Shown: piece by piece, positions 21,971 to 31,317 of the stretch
Position numbering within the stretch: position 1 is the first letter of the stretch
Layout: each line of letters opens with the position of its first letter
NCBI GenBank assembly: GCA_038503065.1
Contig: JBCAMK010000006.1
Coordinates: 744,001-808,000 of the forward strand
Source: Paragyromitra xinjiangensis
Taxonomy: Eukaryota; Ascomycota; Pezizomycetes; Pezizales; Discinaceae
Length of the DNA: 64,000 nt
Direction: 5' to 3'
The notes under the pieces: generated by a model
Told to the model about the DNA's origin: nothing
Seen by the model: the letters and a program-made list of their open reading frames with translations, nothing else
Databases searched by the model: none
Translations under genes and position numbers: made by a program

Positions 21971-22605
21971 AGTTGTGCAGCACTCTTTTTCAGCTAGAAC
22001 TATTCGTCATCCACGACTAACAAAATGGTTAACTAATCTATGCTAGGAAGTGGATCATTGGCGTTCTTCTCCGTCTGAAAGTTCGACGCAATGATAACCC
22101 AAATATACTTGGGAAAGATTGAAGTATTCGGATGCCCAATATATAACTCTAACCCACGCTCGGACCGTATTCACTGGCTTGCTAACGCCCATTTGACCCT
22201 CCATATGAGACCGGGTCATTTCTTAGCATCCGGATATTTTAATTTTCGTCGAGTATTGCGGGGTAGAGAGAATTTGCACCTGTGCAATGCTCTTTTTCGG
22301 CTGAAACTGTATCATCCACAACTAACAAAATAGTTGACCAACATACGCTACGAAGTGGGTCGTTAGCGTTCCCTTCTGTCCGAAGCTTTGACGCAATGAG
22401 AACTTAGATATACTGTGGGGTAGAAGGGATCTGCAGCTATGCAATGCTATTTTTCAACTGAGGTTGTGTCATTCGCAATTGTCAAAACCATTAACCAAGA
22501 TACCTTGCTGGGTAGAACATCCGCAGCTGTGTAAATCTTTTTTCCAGCTGAAACTACCGCACAATCAATAAAATGACCAACCAAGATACGCTGCGGGGCA
22601 GAAAA
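21971..22605 (+). repeat. Four diverged copies of a short unit
   Basis: Units start near 21971, 22277, 22432 and 22521. Each runs through a GTGCA/TGCAATGC-type start, CTTTTTCRGCT, a YATCCACRACTAACAAAAT-like stretch, a TTRACCAA segment and a CTAYGAAGTGG or GCTGGGTAGAA-like tail. The first two also share TTGACGCAATGA-type sequence further on. Spacing is uneven, so this is an old, eroded array. Confidence 0.6.
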
Positions 22606-23801
22606 CCGGTAGTTTTTATTACTCGTAGCATCTCGTATTGCATAAAGCAGGTTGCGTGTAGTGCGTCAGTAGGAAGAGGTTTCCAGGGGGTGAAATCAAG
22701 ATCGTTCAAACTAGCCGATTAGCAGATCGGCCATGATCAAAATGTTGCCCTATAAAATTGATTGGAAGGGCTGGAGGGCTGGAACTACGGTCCTATAAAG
22801 AAATTGCAACGTATTTTTTGGGTTTATTTTTGGTTACCGTTGTGCCTTCAATGTCATAGCCGTATTAAAATTACCTATAGCAGATAGGGCTACCGTTAAT
22901 AGGTAATAACCTTTGCCTAGTTTCCATGGCTTGCAGCGGCGCAGTGGGGTATTGTAGGGCGTTAGTGGCGGGTTGGGGGGCGGGGCTGTCTATCGCCTCC
23001 TGATATCTATATTTGGGGCAAGTATCCTTATCTTAACTACCCACTATGCGGCTTCAGAACCATCTTGCCTCTCGTGCCCCATTCATACCACACACGATAA
23101 CACCGTATTACTTCGGTAATGTGTAGCCTACGCAAGCTTTATGAGGATCAGCAATATCAGGCCAGAAAGAACCTCAGTCCGCCGCAAAAGTGAAATATTC
23201 ATGAAATAAAGTATGCAATAATACGCACTGCTAGAGATTGGTCCACGCCATGTTACCTGCACTCTTCGAACGCCACCAGACACCGGTACAGACTTCTGCC
23301 GGCATGCCCGTATATTCACTTGCATCCTGCTAGGCGCTTGTGAGGTGAGCCGTCTTTACATCTCATACAAAGCAATGTATTCAGCATGATTTTATATAGA
23401 ATGCGGACTAGGCCTACCCTGCTGAAGCCATTTATATGCGAGTAGTGGCAAGAAATGAAATGCGTTCTGCTCTGCTAGACTTCAACCAGTAGCCAGCTGA
23501 TTTAGCCCGCAGTGAGACATGGCGATCCTGATCACCATGCGTATAATAGTTCTTGTGTAACTCTGCAACTAAAGTGATTTGGGGGTTTCGCCCGTTCATC
23601 TCACCCATACTTTTGTGTCATAGTTCCGCGGGATTTTATTAGAAGTCGAGACTCATCGAGTGTATTACTTTCAATCGTGTCATTACTTCCAATTACAGGT
23701 TGTTGAGCGAACCGCTGCCCTAGGGGTACCGGTAGATAAGCATCCCGTCTCCTCTTGAATTTCGACCACATCGCAACCACATCGCAATCCATTGTTTCAT
23801 T

Positions 23802-23850
23802 GCCACTGCCACTGCCACTGCCGCTACTACTGCTACTACTACTACTACTT
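23802..23850 (+). repeat. Trinucleotide microsatellite
   Basis: Consecutive CTGCCA, then CTACTACTGCTACTACTACT units lie about 70 bp upstream of the ATG at 23917. It could lie in the promoter or leader of that gene and be a source of length variation. Confidence 0.7.
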
Positions 23851-23916
23851 CCAAAGGTACTATTACTTCCACGTTTTGCAAGATTGCTACGGGCTAAAAG
23901 GAGGTGTCTTAGAGCC

Positions 23917-24534
23917 ATGTCTTCGAACCCAGCAACTGAGAGTTGGAGGCAAAAGATATTGCGGGTAGCACTATCTAGTACTACCGCCATCAAAGCGGAG
24001 AACTTTCGCAAGCCCGAAGAAAGCCATGCCAGCCATGCCAGCCATACCAGCTTTGCGTTTTTCAGCGCCGCAGCACTCAGTCCTACAGATAGCGAACCAC
24101 TTTCTGATGAAGTCCGTGATCATCTGAAAGGGATTTGGCGCCACGGTCTGGGCCAGGAAAAAATAGCGGTCGATGAATTCATTAAGAAAATACGCAGTGC
24201 TTTGGGTGCCTCCCTAGGCAAGGACGAGGTAAAGAAGGCAATCGAAGGAGCCAAAGAAGTGTTCAAGAAAAAGTTAGCGGATATCATCGACAGCCAGACG
24301 GACGCTGCGATTGCATATATCGAAAAACTCCCAGAAAGCGAACGCGAGAAAACGGCTGACTACTGGGGCGACTTGTCCTTCCATGTTCAAGGGTTTTTAG
24401 GCCTGGCGATGGAAGCGGTCACTGCGGCTGTGAGCCAAATCATCGATTTGCTTACAAAGATTTGGGAAGTAGATGGGAGGTTGAAGAGCGAGGTCGATAG
24501 GGCATACGAGAGTGCAATGTGGCTGTTGAAGTGA
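23917..24534 (+). CDS. Uncharacterised small protein, paralog of 19131-19784 (205 aa)
   Basis: The open frame extends further upstream, but I choose ATG 23917. The product then starts SSNPATESWRQKILRVALS after its Met, matching the N-terminus of the paralog, while the upstream part translates the trinucleotide repeat. The shared core is DSQTDAAIAYIEKLPESE then REKTADYWGD (paralog: DDNTDAVINKIGQMPED, KRDAAADFWG). It is followed by a hydrophobic helix (FLGLAMEAVTAAVSQIIDLL) and IWEVD. The C-terminus is shorter and less Trp-rich than in the paralog. No signal peptide is seen and I do not recognise the family. Membrane association through the C-terminal helices is inferred. Confidence 0.75.
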   Translation: MSSNPATESWRQKILRVALSSTTAIKAENFRKPEESHASHASHTSFAFFSAAALSPTDSEPLSDEVRDHLKGIWRHGLGQEKIAVDEFIKKIRSALGASLGKDEVKKAIEGAKEVFKKKLADIIDSQTDAAIAYIEKLPESEREKTADYWGDLSFHVQGFLGLAMEAVTAAVSQIIDLLTKIWEVDGRLKSEVDRAYESAMWLLK

Positions 24535-24749
24535 ATCCATAGCTATTGATCGAGGAGGATATATTTGTATCTGAGATTTGAATTGAAAATGCACGTGTGG
24601 GGCTCCCGTTTTAAACAGTCATATATTATCTAGCAGCAGAAACTTTGGCTGTGGATCTAGGGTAGAGCGTGCGATTCAGGTTATTGTTTTCACGCGTGGT
24701 TGTTTGGAGTGGCAGGGGTTAGTCAGCAGTGTAGTAGTACAGGACGGTC

Positions 24750-24937
24750 GCTTAGTCATCCAATACGATGAGATGAGCAGAACCTAATTATAAGACAACC
24801 ACAAGAGAAATTTCGGAGTAACTAATAAAGAATAATATCAACGCGAGCGGAAGAAATCTTTTTGAATCTAAATTGTCTGGGCAGCACTGAGGCTGTGTTT
24901 GCGGATGCACGAAGTATCACTCGTTGCATGACTAAGC
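24750..24937 (-). mobile_element. MITE-like element, family A, copy 5
   Basis: Bounded by GCTTAGTCATCCAATACG and CGTTGCATGACTAAGC, this copy has the same orientation as copies 2 and 4, with blocks CCTAATTATAAGACAACCAC and GTCTGGGCAGCACTGAGGCT. It is non-coding. Confidence 0.8.
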
Positions 24938-25385
24938 GTCCATGTTGAAAATGAACTTCCTAATCGGGGGTCGATAGGAGGCTCTAGTGGAGGCTCTAGT
25001 ACTAGTAGAAGAGCCTAAGGGGCGAGATCGGGAGTTCTGGAGGTTGGAGAAATTTTCTTGTGCTAGCTGCGTGCGCCCCCTATAAATTTGAGGCCAGTAC
25101 CTCAGTAAAGAGTATATCAATCAAGTCTCGATCTCTATAAACAACAGCCCCCACTTGTATTAGCGAATTCTAAAAGTATCGAGTGAGCCGAAACCCTAAC
25201 CCACGCTGGGTGCGTAGGCTATCCACACCCCAAAAAATTTATGGTTTATTTAACCTCTTATATTTAATTTGCAACTATTTTGAAGTTGTTTGTACCATAA
25301 TTGCTGAAGTTAGATGTATCCATCGCTTCTCTGGGTGTGGGTTAGGGGTTTCGGCTCGCTCAATGCCAAATGAATTCGCTAGTAC

Positions 25386-25965
25386 CTAGCCACCACTGTG
25401 GCTGAGACTTGACTGAAGGATTGCTGTGAAATTTAATTATGAGAGGGTGTAACTGTACAATAGGGAGTCCCTCGGCGTTTGCTATGTAAAAAGTATCAGT
25501 ATTCATTAATATTTTGGTGTGGCTAAGCGAGTCGGGAGAGTCGCTTGCTACGGAACGGGCCGTCCCGTGACATATCGATAAGCGAGGCTATGTCTCTTTA
25601 AGCACCACAATGTTTTGCAGTAAATAGAGCACTCAAGCTGTTGGGGGACATGTATACGACTATTGCTCACTGGTCTGTTTTTGTAGGAAGTTAAGACTAG
25701 CGAGAGAGCAATATGTAGCAAAATTGAGTACCAATTGAGAACCAATTGTCATTTCGAGGAATGTACTAATACATACGTTTTGTGTCTATCGCGCTCTGGA
25801 GGGTAACAAGATAGAGACCCAAACCGTATTGCAGATTCCGCTTGGATAGACCTTCGTTCGAGGCTCGCGTTGTTTCAACTAAGTTTCCCTATTTCTTTCA
25901 CCATGACCTCAACTCTGGGTATAATTTGGATCGGCAACGAGTGATAAAACGTGATGCTAAATGCC
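25386..25965 (+). repeat. Diverged dispersed repeat, copy 2
   Basis: It begins CTAGCCACCACTGTGGCTGA and continues GACTTGACTGAAGGA. It shares blocks in order with 18394-18720 (GTACTAATAC, CGCTCTGGAG, TTGGATCGGCAACGAGTGAT). It is longer than copy 1, so one of the two has insertions or deletions. Confidence 0.55.
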
Positions 25966-26032
25966 TGTCCTTGCTTAGCTGAGTCAGGGACACGTGCGTT
26001 GAGCTGCTTCGCCTAGGGGTACTAATATCCAG

Positions 26033-26093
26033 CCTCTTCCATCTCCTCTTCCTCCTTCCCCCTTCTTCTCCTTCCCCCTTCTTCCCCTCCCCA
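26033..26093 (+). promoter_or_regulatory. CT-rich promoter tract
   Basis: This almost uninterrupted pyrimidine run (CTCTTCC, TTCCCCCTTCTTC units) ends 20 bp before the ATG at 26113. Such tracts are typical just upstream of start codons in filamentous fungi and often lie near transcription starts. Confidence 0.55.
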
Positions 26094-26112
26094 GCTATCT
26101 CCATCCATCAAC

Positions 26113-26660
26113 ATGAACTCTCAATACACCCTCCAATCCAACGACCCAAACAACCAACACAACATCCCCTTCCACCTCCTCCGGCCTGGTGACAAAACGG
26201 AACTCGCTGTTTTCACCTTCCCGCTCTATGGGCTCACTAGCGCTGGTACCGCCCTCCTTGAGCGCGCCAAAGAGCACCCAGTGCTCTTTGGGATCAGCTC
26301 GGTTTTAATCGTCGGCGGATTCCTATTCCTCACAATGCCTATAGTTGTTGGCTTCGGGCCGATGGGGCCCATATCAGGTGAGCCGAGACATCCACTACCT
26401 TGTAACTTGTGCTGACCACTGTAGGCTCGTTTGCGGCACTGTGGCAGTCTTGGATCGGCAATGTCGTTGAAGGATCGCTGTTTGCGTGCTTGCAGTCGCT
26501 GGCCATGACTGGTGTTTTTAAGAACATTGGTATGGCGATGGTCGCCACGGGTGTGGCGGGTGGTATCGTACCCATCTCGGGTGGAAGTTACGGTTACGGT
26601 GGGGAGATGGTAGTTCCTGCTGCACTTTTTGCTGCGTATCTTGGGATGAGGGGGTTTTGA
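26113..26660 (+). CDS. ISG12/IFI6-family small membrane protein (166 aa, 2 exons)
   Basis: Exons 26113-26377 and 26425-26660 join in frame across a 47 bp intron (GTGAGC donor, GCTGAC branch, CTGTAG acceptor). A hydrophilic N-terminus of about 50 residues is followed by a hydrophobic segment (VLFGISSVLIVGGFLFLTM). The Gly/Ala-rich module spanning the intron (GPISGSFAALWQSWIGNVV, GSLFACLQSLAMTG, then MAMVATGVAGGIVP) is the pattern of the Ifi-6-16/ISG12 family. Animal members are small interferon-inducible mitochondrial or ER membrane proteins linked to apoptosis; fungal members are known but uncharacterised. The domain order is well conserved, so I am fairly confident of the family but not of a role here. 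The pyrimidine tract just upstream supports the start. Confidence 0.75.
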
Positions 26661-26944
26661 TGCATTGACATGGAGGATGTTGCGAGACGGGCAGATAGTA
26701 AACAAAGGTGGAACCTCACGTATGTCTCTGAAATTTATGGCAAAACAAACCTTACGCACAAGCGAGGTAGAATATCGTACCAAAATTTAAACATGGAAAA
26801 TCATTTTTGGAGTAGTAGATGGACATAAATTTTCAAATATCAAGTATCTAGGATACAAAAACATGCGAAAACGTGCGGAAAAGTGTCACCCCCGAATCTT
26901 CAACAGCCTGTCTACAAAACTAAACACCCGCGGATTCTCACCAC

Positions 26945-29772
26945 TCAACTACTTACACCCACGCAATAGTAGTACCCAGACCAGAAGCTTGAACCGCACC
27001 CACTCCCATCGCTCCCTAGCACAGCATTCCAAGCGTATAGGTCTGTGGTGCTGATACCATTATTCTGCGCGAAAATATAGCAGTAATCGCCACTCTGAGC
27101 CAACGCAAACTTATTACAGTTCGAAATGATACTGTTATCTTGTGTCGGTGACGGCGAGGCCGGTGCGCTGCTGGTGGTCGTTGCCGGAGCAGATGACGTT
27201 GGACTACCGTCCGTCGTGCCGACACAGTAAGCGTAGCCAGCCCAGAGACCGGCAGAGCAGTCAGCTGAAACTGCGGGGTTCCAGGCATAGAAATTGGAGT
27301 CGCTGAGGAGGTAGGCACTTATGATCGAGCCGCATGAGTCCCCAGCTAGAGGGGGTTAGTAAAGCTATTGTGAGGGGTTGGGGTGTAGACTCACAAACAG
27401 TAGTATACCACTTGTTGCAGTTCGTTGGCTGGCCAGCCTGCGTCGGTGCTGAAGGTGAGGTAGGCCCTGTTACACTTGAAGTTGACGAAGATGTAATGGT
27501 TTCCGAAGTTGTGGTTGTTGGTGTTTGGTCGACATAATCCGGGGTCCTAACGCAATATTGATAATCTAGTGTTTTTAGTTAGTTTTGTATACTCTTTGTG
27601 ATGATTGATTCCTTAGACTGTAAATAAGAAGACGTACTTGGCCAAAGTCCAGAACAATCTGCTCCAACTGCAGAGTTATAGGCGAAAAACTGAGCGATAG
27701 TCAATGATTGAGCATCCAAGATTTGTTGACATGTCATGCGTCCTAAAACAGCGTAGTATTCTGTGCAGTCCGGGGACGCGCCATCCTAATTACAAAAATA
27801 TTAGATCAGTGTCGTTGCAGTGGTAGAATAGAAAGCTTTGAGGGTATGTATAGCTAACGAACCCTAATTGGCAGTGCTGCACTTGATTCATCTGGTGGTG
27901 TACTCGGCGAAGCAGACCATAGAGCACAATACTGGTATGCGGGGTTAAATGTACAAGTGGAAAGACTGGCGTCTCCTAAACTTGGATTCCAATAACCGAG
28001 CTCATCAAGGCTAGCCCCGTAGAGGGCCGCAACTGCGGCACAATTTGAGGCGAAAACGCTGCCAGACCAGTCGTCCTGAAAATCGCCGCCATTAATGTAC
28101 CAATTGCAATCGGTACGTGTTCCTTCAGCGTAAGGCAGTGCTGTACTGTCACTTGGGGTTGAAACGAAAGTCGCATCTGGAAAGCTTGTAAAGACTGATG
28201 AAGGAACCGTGAGTGTCGGGGTTGCAAATCCGGGTCGTCCGGAGTAGGTATTAACTATTTATCTTGTGATTAGTTCGGTCGTTGGGGGATTTCATCAGGA
28301 CGGCATTCATACTATCGCCAACGGCTTGAACACAATAGCTTTCATCGGCAAACAGGTTCGTGCAACTTGCAAGATATTATTAGCATATCAAAGACCTTTT
28401 GCTTGAAGGATTTGCGGCTTGTAACGTACTTAGCGTTGATCGTGGGATTGAGAAAGACAAAGTCAGGTAGTGAAATTGAGAATTTCATGACTAATAGGTT
28501 GCAATAGTCGCCAGTAACTGCTTTATAGTACTTTCCGCAGTTCGTATTCGTCCCGTCCGCGACATCTGTCGGAACCGGAGCAGAAGTGCTTACGGAAGTT
28601 ATGGCGGGGAATGATGTTGTAGGGATAATATACTGAGTGCCAGGCTGGCCGATGCAGACTTCGTAGCCGACAGCCTTGTCAAGATTGTTGCAGCCTGCAT
28701 TGATTATAGGGTTCCAAGCTAAGAGCTGTGTCGTGGTGATACCATTGGCTTTGGAGATTGAATCGCATGTATCATCTTGCGTGACGGTGTAGGTTTGGCA
28801 GGTATTTATTAAACACAAAGCGCCATCCGTGGGGAATTCTGCGCAATATGCTGCTAGGTTATTGTCCGTCAATAGCCAAGCAGTGCTGATTGACTGAGAT
28901 TTCGAAATCGACTTGCAATCGTCGGTCGCCTGAACGTTATAAGTCTGTCCCGGGCATGGAGTTGGAGTACTTGAGGCGATCGAGGTAGATCTATAAAACA
29001 TAATCAGAAACTACGATTTAAATGGGAGACTTTATAATTGGTTTGATTCGGCACATACGGGAAAAAATCCAACGTGGAGGTTGTCAGAGGGTAGCCAGTG
29101 ACGCTGCAGCTAGAGGTTTTCGAACTATACACAGATTCCAGTAAAGGGCCATCGTAGTAAGGGGAGCTGGCCAAGAACTGAAGCTTTTTGATCAAGCAAA
29201 GATCACAGTCCGTGACATTACCACCGCCGACAGCGCCACCACCTTGACAAGAAGAGAATTAGCATCTGTAGGAGAGAGAAATTCTTCTTTGGAGAACAGA
29301 TACTTTACTAACCTAGAGGTGCCGAGGGGTCTTGGGCCGTTGCAGCTTGAGCAGCGACAACATTGCAATACCGCCCAGTGTCCATCAAGCAAGATTGATC
29401 AAATTGATACTGCAAAAGGTCTGCAACCATGACGATTGGCATTTCTTCATCGTAATAACCATTCCAGGTTTGCCCAGAACATGCGGTTCCAACACTGGCT
29501 TCATACGCCTCGAGAGCGCTCTTGCACCCTGTGGTACACAGGGCCTCAAGCATATTCTGAGAGTAATAGTAGCCATTTTGGAGAGCAGTGATAACCGGAC
29601 TACAGGCAACGTCGCTGATGAGGGCATCAGCGCACACAGCGGTGACACCTGTGGGCACGGTGCTGCTAGTGAACACCTTCATAGATAGTGCGCCATGGAG
29701 CTGCGTGGTGAAGAAGAATAGCGCTGCAAGAGCGTGCCATGAAAAATAATAGGGAGTGGCCATGGAGCTCAT
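26945..29772 (-). CDS. Secreted multi-LysM protein (789 aa, 8 exons)
   Basis: Exons in coding order are 29313-29772, 29059-29242, 28430-28990, 28313-28365, 27863-28254, 27638-27785, 27395-27565 and 26945-27345. All seven introns have GT-AG borders and the frame stays open to TGA at 26945-26947. A signal peptide (LAALFFFTTQLHGALS region) is followed by a Cys-rich N-terminal domain typical of fungal LysM proteins (YYYSQNMLEALCTTGC, SCLMDTGRYCN). About seven LysM modules follow; those near residues 240-330 (YTVTQDDTCDSISKANGITT) and the last three (SGDYCYIFAQNNGIST, DLYAWNAVLG) are clearest, one being degenerate. They are linked by Ser/Thr/Pro-rich stretches. LysM binds chitin oligomers; fungal LysM proteins shield hyphae from chitinases or mask chitin from host receptors. 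The gene is head-to-head with the chitinase at 31318, 1.5 kb away, an arrangement known for subgroup C chitinases and suggesting co-regulation. Confidence 0.88.
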
Positions 29773-31317
29773 ACGGAAACGAATGTAAGGCGAAGAAAGT
29801 TATTCAAGAGAATACTCAGTGTAAATAAAGTGGCATTGCGCGAGTAAAGGATGGTTTTGGAGAGGGGGTGAGGAACTCGTGAAATAGATAGAGGGGCCAA
29901 ATATGATAAGCACCGTAATACCTTCGATATCAGCTAATAATGAGAACAAGTAGGCTGAGATAAGTTTAACACGAGATCTCTTGTTCGCTACTGTTAAAGT
30001 AATTGCAATTTCCCGCCTGTTTCCCTGTAGAAAACCGACTGCCGATGTAGAACTTCAATATCTAGAAGGTAATATGTTTCTGAAACTAAGCTTACTTTTG
30101 CTTACTATTCCTTGTGCGTCATAAGACGCCACCAGCCTGCAGGAACCCTTGTCCTAGCACTTTTAAATTTATAGGGATAGGCTTTTACCGAGGTACCTGC
30201 GCTGCGGTACTTTATCTTCATTGCAGTATCGCTACCGGAAGATCCGGCATGCAGGTACTCCCGTGCCAAGATCTTTGTCAGAGTCTTACACATCTCTTGT
30301 GGGGGATTATTTAGTCATGAAGGTCTCTAGAGTGCAACACACCATCCTACTCTTGCAAGATAGCTGACGAGATCGAGAGTTCCTTTCTACTTCGTTACAA
30401 TTGTGAACATGAGGATTGAGGATATTACTACACTAGTTTAGGTCGTGATTTCAGTATGAAAAACCTAGCAATTCAAATAACCAAATCCCTTGCGATAGAG
30501 AGATTTTAGAGCCCAACACTCATAGATGGCTGCCGAGAGGGCATGGGCAAGGTATGAAAGTTCTGTAAAGCACCTTGGATCCTAGCAGTTTTCATGAGGG
30601 GAATTACGCGAGTTTTCCGTAAGTAAATTAAATATCTTTTGGTTGCTCATCTCATTTCCCGAAAAAGAAACGAAAAACTCCTCCGAAGAAACGCATTCAG
30701 CAGTGTCAACTGACTTTTGTTTGACCCTTGCTAGCCTCGCATGAAGAAAAATATATATGGTTAAGTTGCACATATAGAGATTTAGAGTGTGCAAACAGAA
30801 ACATCAGATCAACATCATGATATCCCTTAATATCGACTATCCGGCGCTTCCAAATTAAAGTGATTGATAAGAACCGTATCGGTTACTACCCCGCCCCCTC
30901 TTCTAGACCCTGGGAACGCATTTGTGCTACCTACACTGCATATATGCATATGGCCTGGGATATAACTTCATATAAGCTTATACAAGCGCGATGGTACTAC
31001 CTACTAGATAAAGCTACTCTGATTACTCTTCTCAGCCTCAAAATAATGTTCGTATTACCTATTAGTTATACTATCTAGGAAGAACTGCCGAATACAATTA
31101 AGCGCACACACCAACCCATTCTTTGACCAAGCGCCTACCATGTCAACTTTTCCGTACTACCCGAATTCTCTCCGGCTACTAAGCTCACGCCCAACCGATT
31201 TTTACTATCCAACACTTATAACTCCCCACTATATGATGGCATATCTCAAAGCAAGTTCCTCTTTTTCCTTCTTTTCAAACCATTCTCAATTGTAGGTGGT
31301 AAACCGCAAGAAAGCAA
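29773..31317. promoter_or_regulatory. Shared divergent promoter region of LysM and chitinase genes
   Basis: These 1.5 kb separate the start codons of two divergently transcribed chitin-related genes and contain no convincing gene of their own. Near the chitinase start there is a pyrimidine-rich tract (CCTCTTTTTCCTTCTTTTC at about 31257-31275) and AT-rich sequence around 31215-31250. Specific factor sites cannot be assigned from sequence alone. Confidence 0.5.

Larger units (their letters stand above)
19785..23916. other. Repeat island between the two W-rich paralogs
   Basis: No convincing gene is visible in 4.1 kb. The stretch has paired 10 bp hairpins (20494-20518 and 20813-20850), a small inverted-repeat element (20614-20693) and at least four diverged copies of a roughly 90-130 bp unit (21971-22605). 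A CTG/CAC/TAC microsatellite lies at 23802-23850, immediately before the second paralog. Confidence 0.55.
24535..26112. other. Intergenic region with repeats
   Basis: It contains family A element copy 5 and copy 2 of the dispersed repeat first seen at 18394. No gene is supported. The last 80 bp before the 26113 ATG form a pyrimidine-rich promoter tract. Confidence 0.55.

Noticed and set aside
23755..23916. N-terminal extension of the 23917 gene through the trinucleotide repeat
   Set aside because: The paralog starts at the equivalent of Met 23917, and the extension merely translates the microsatellite.
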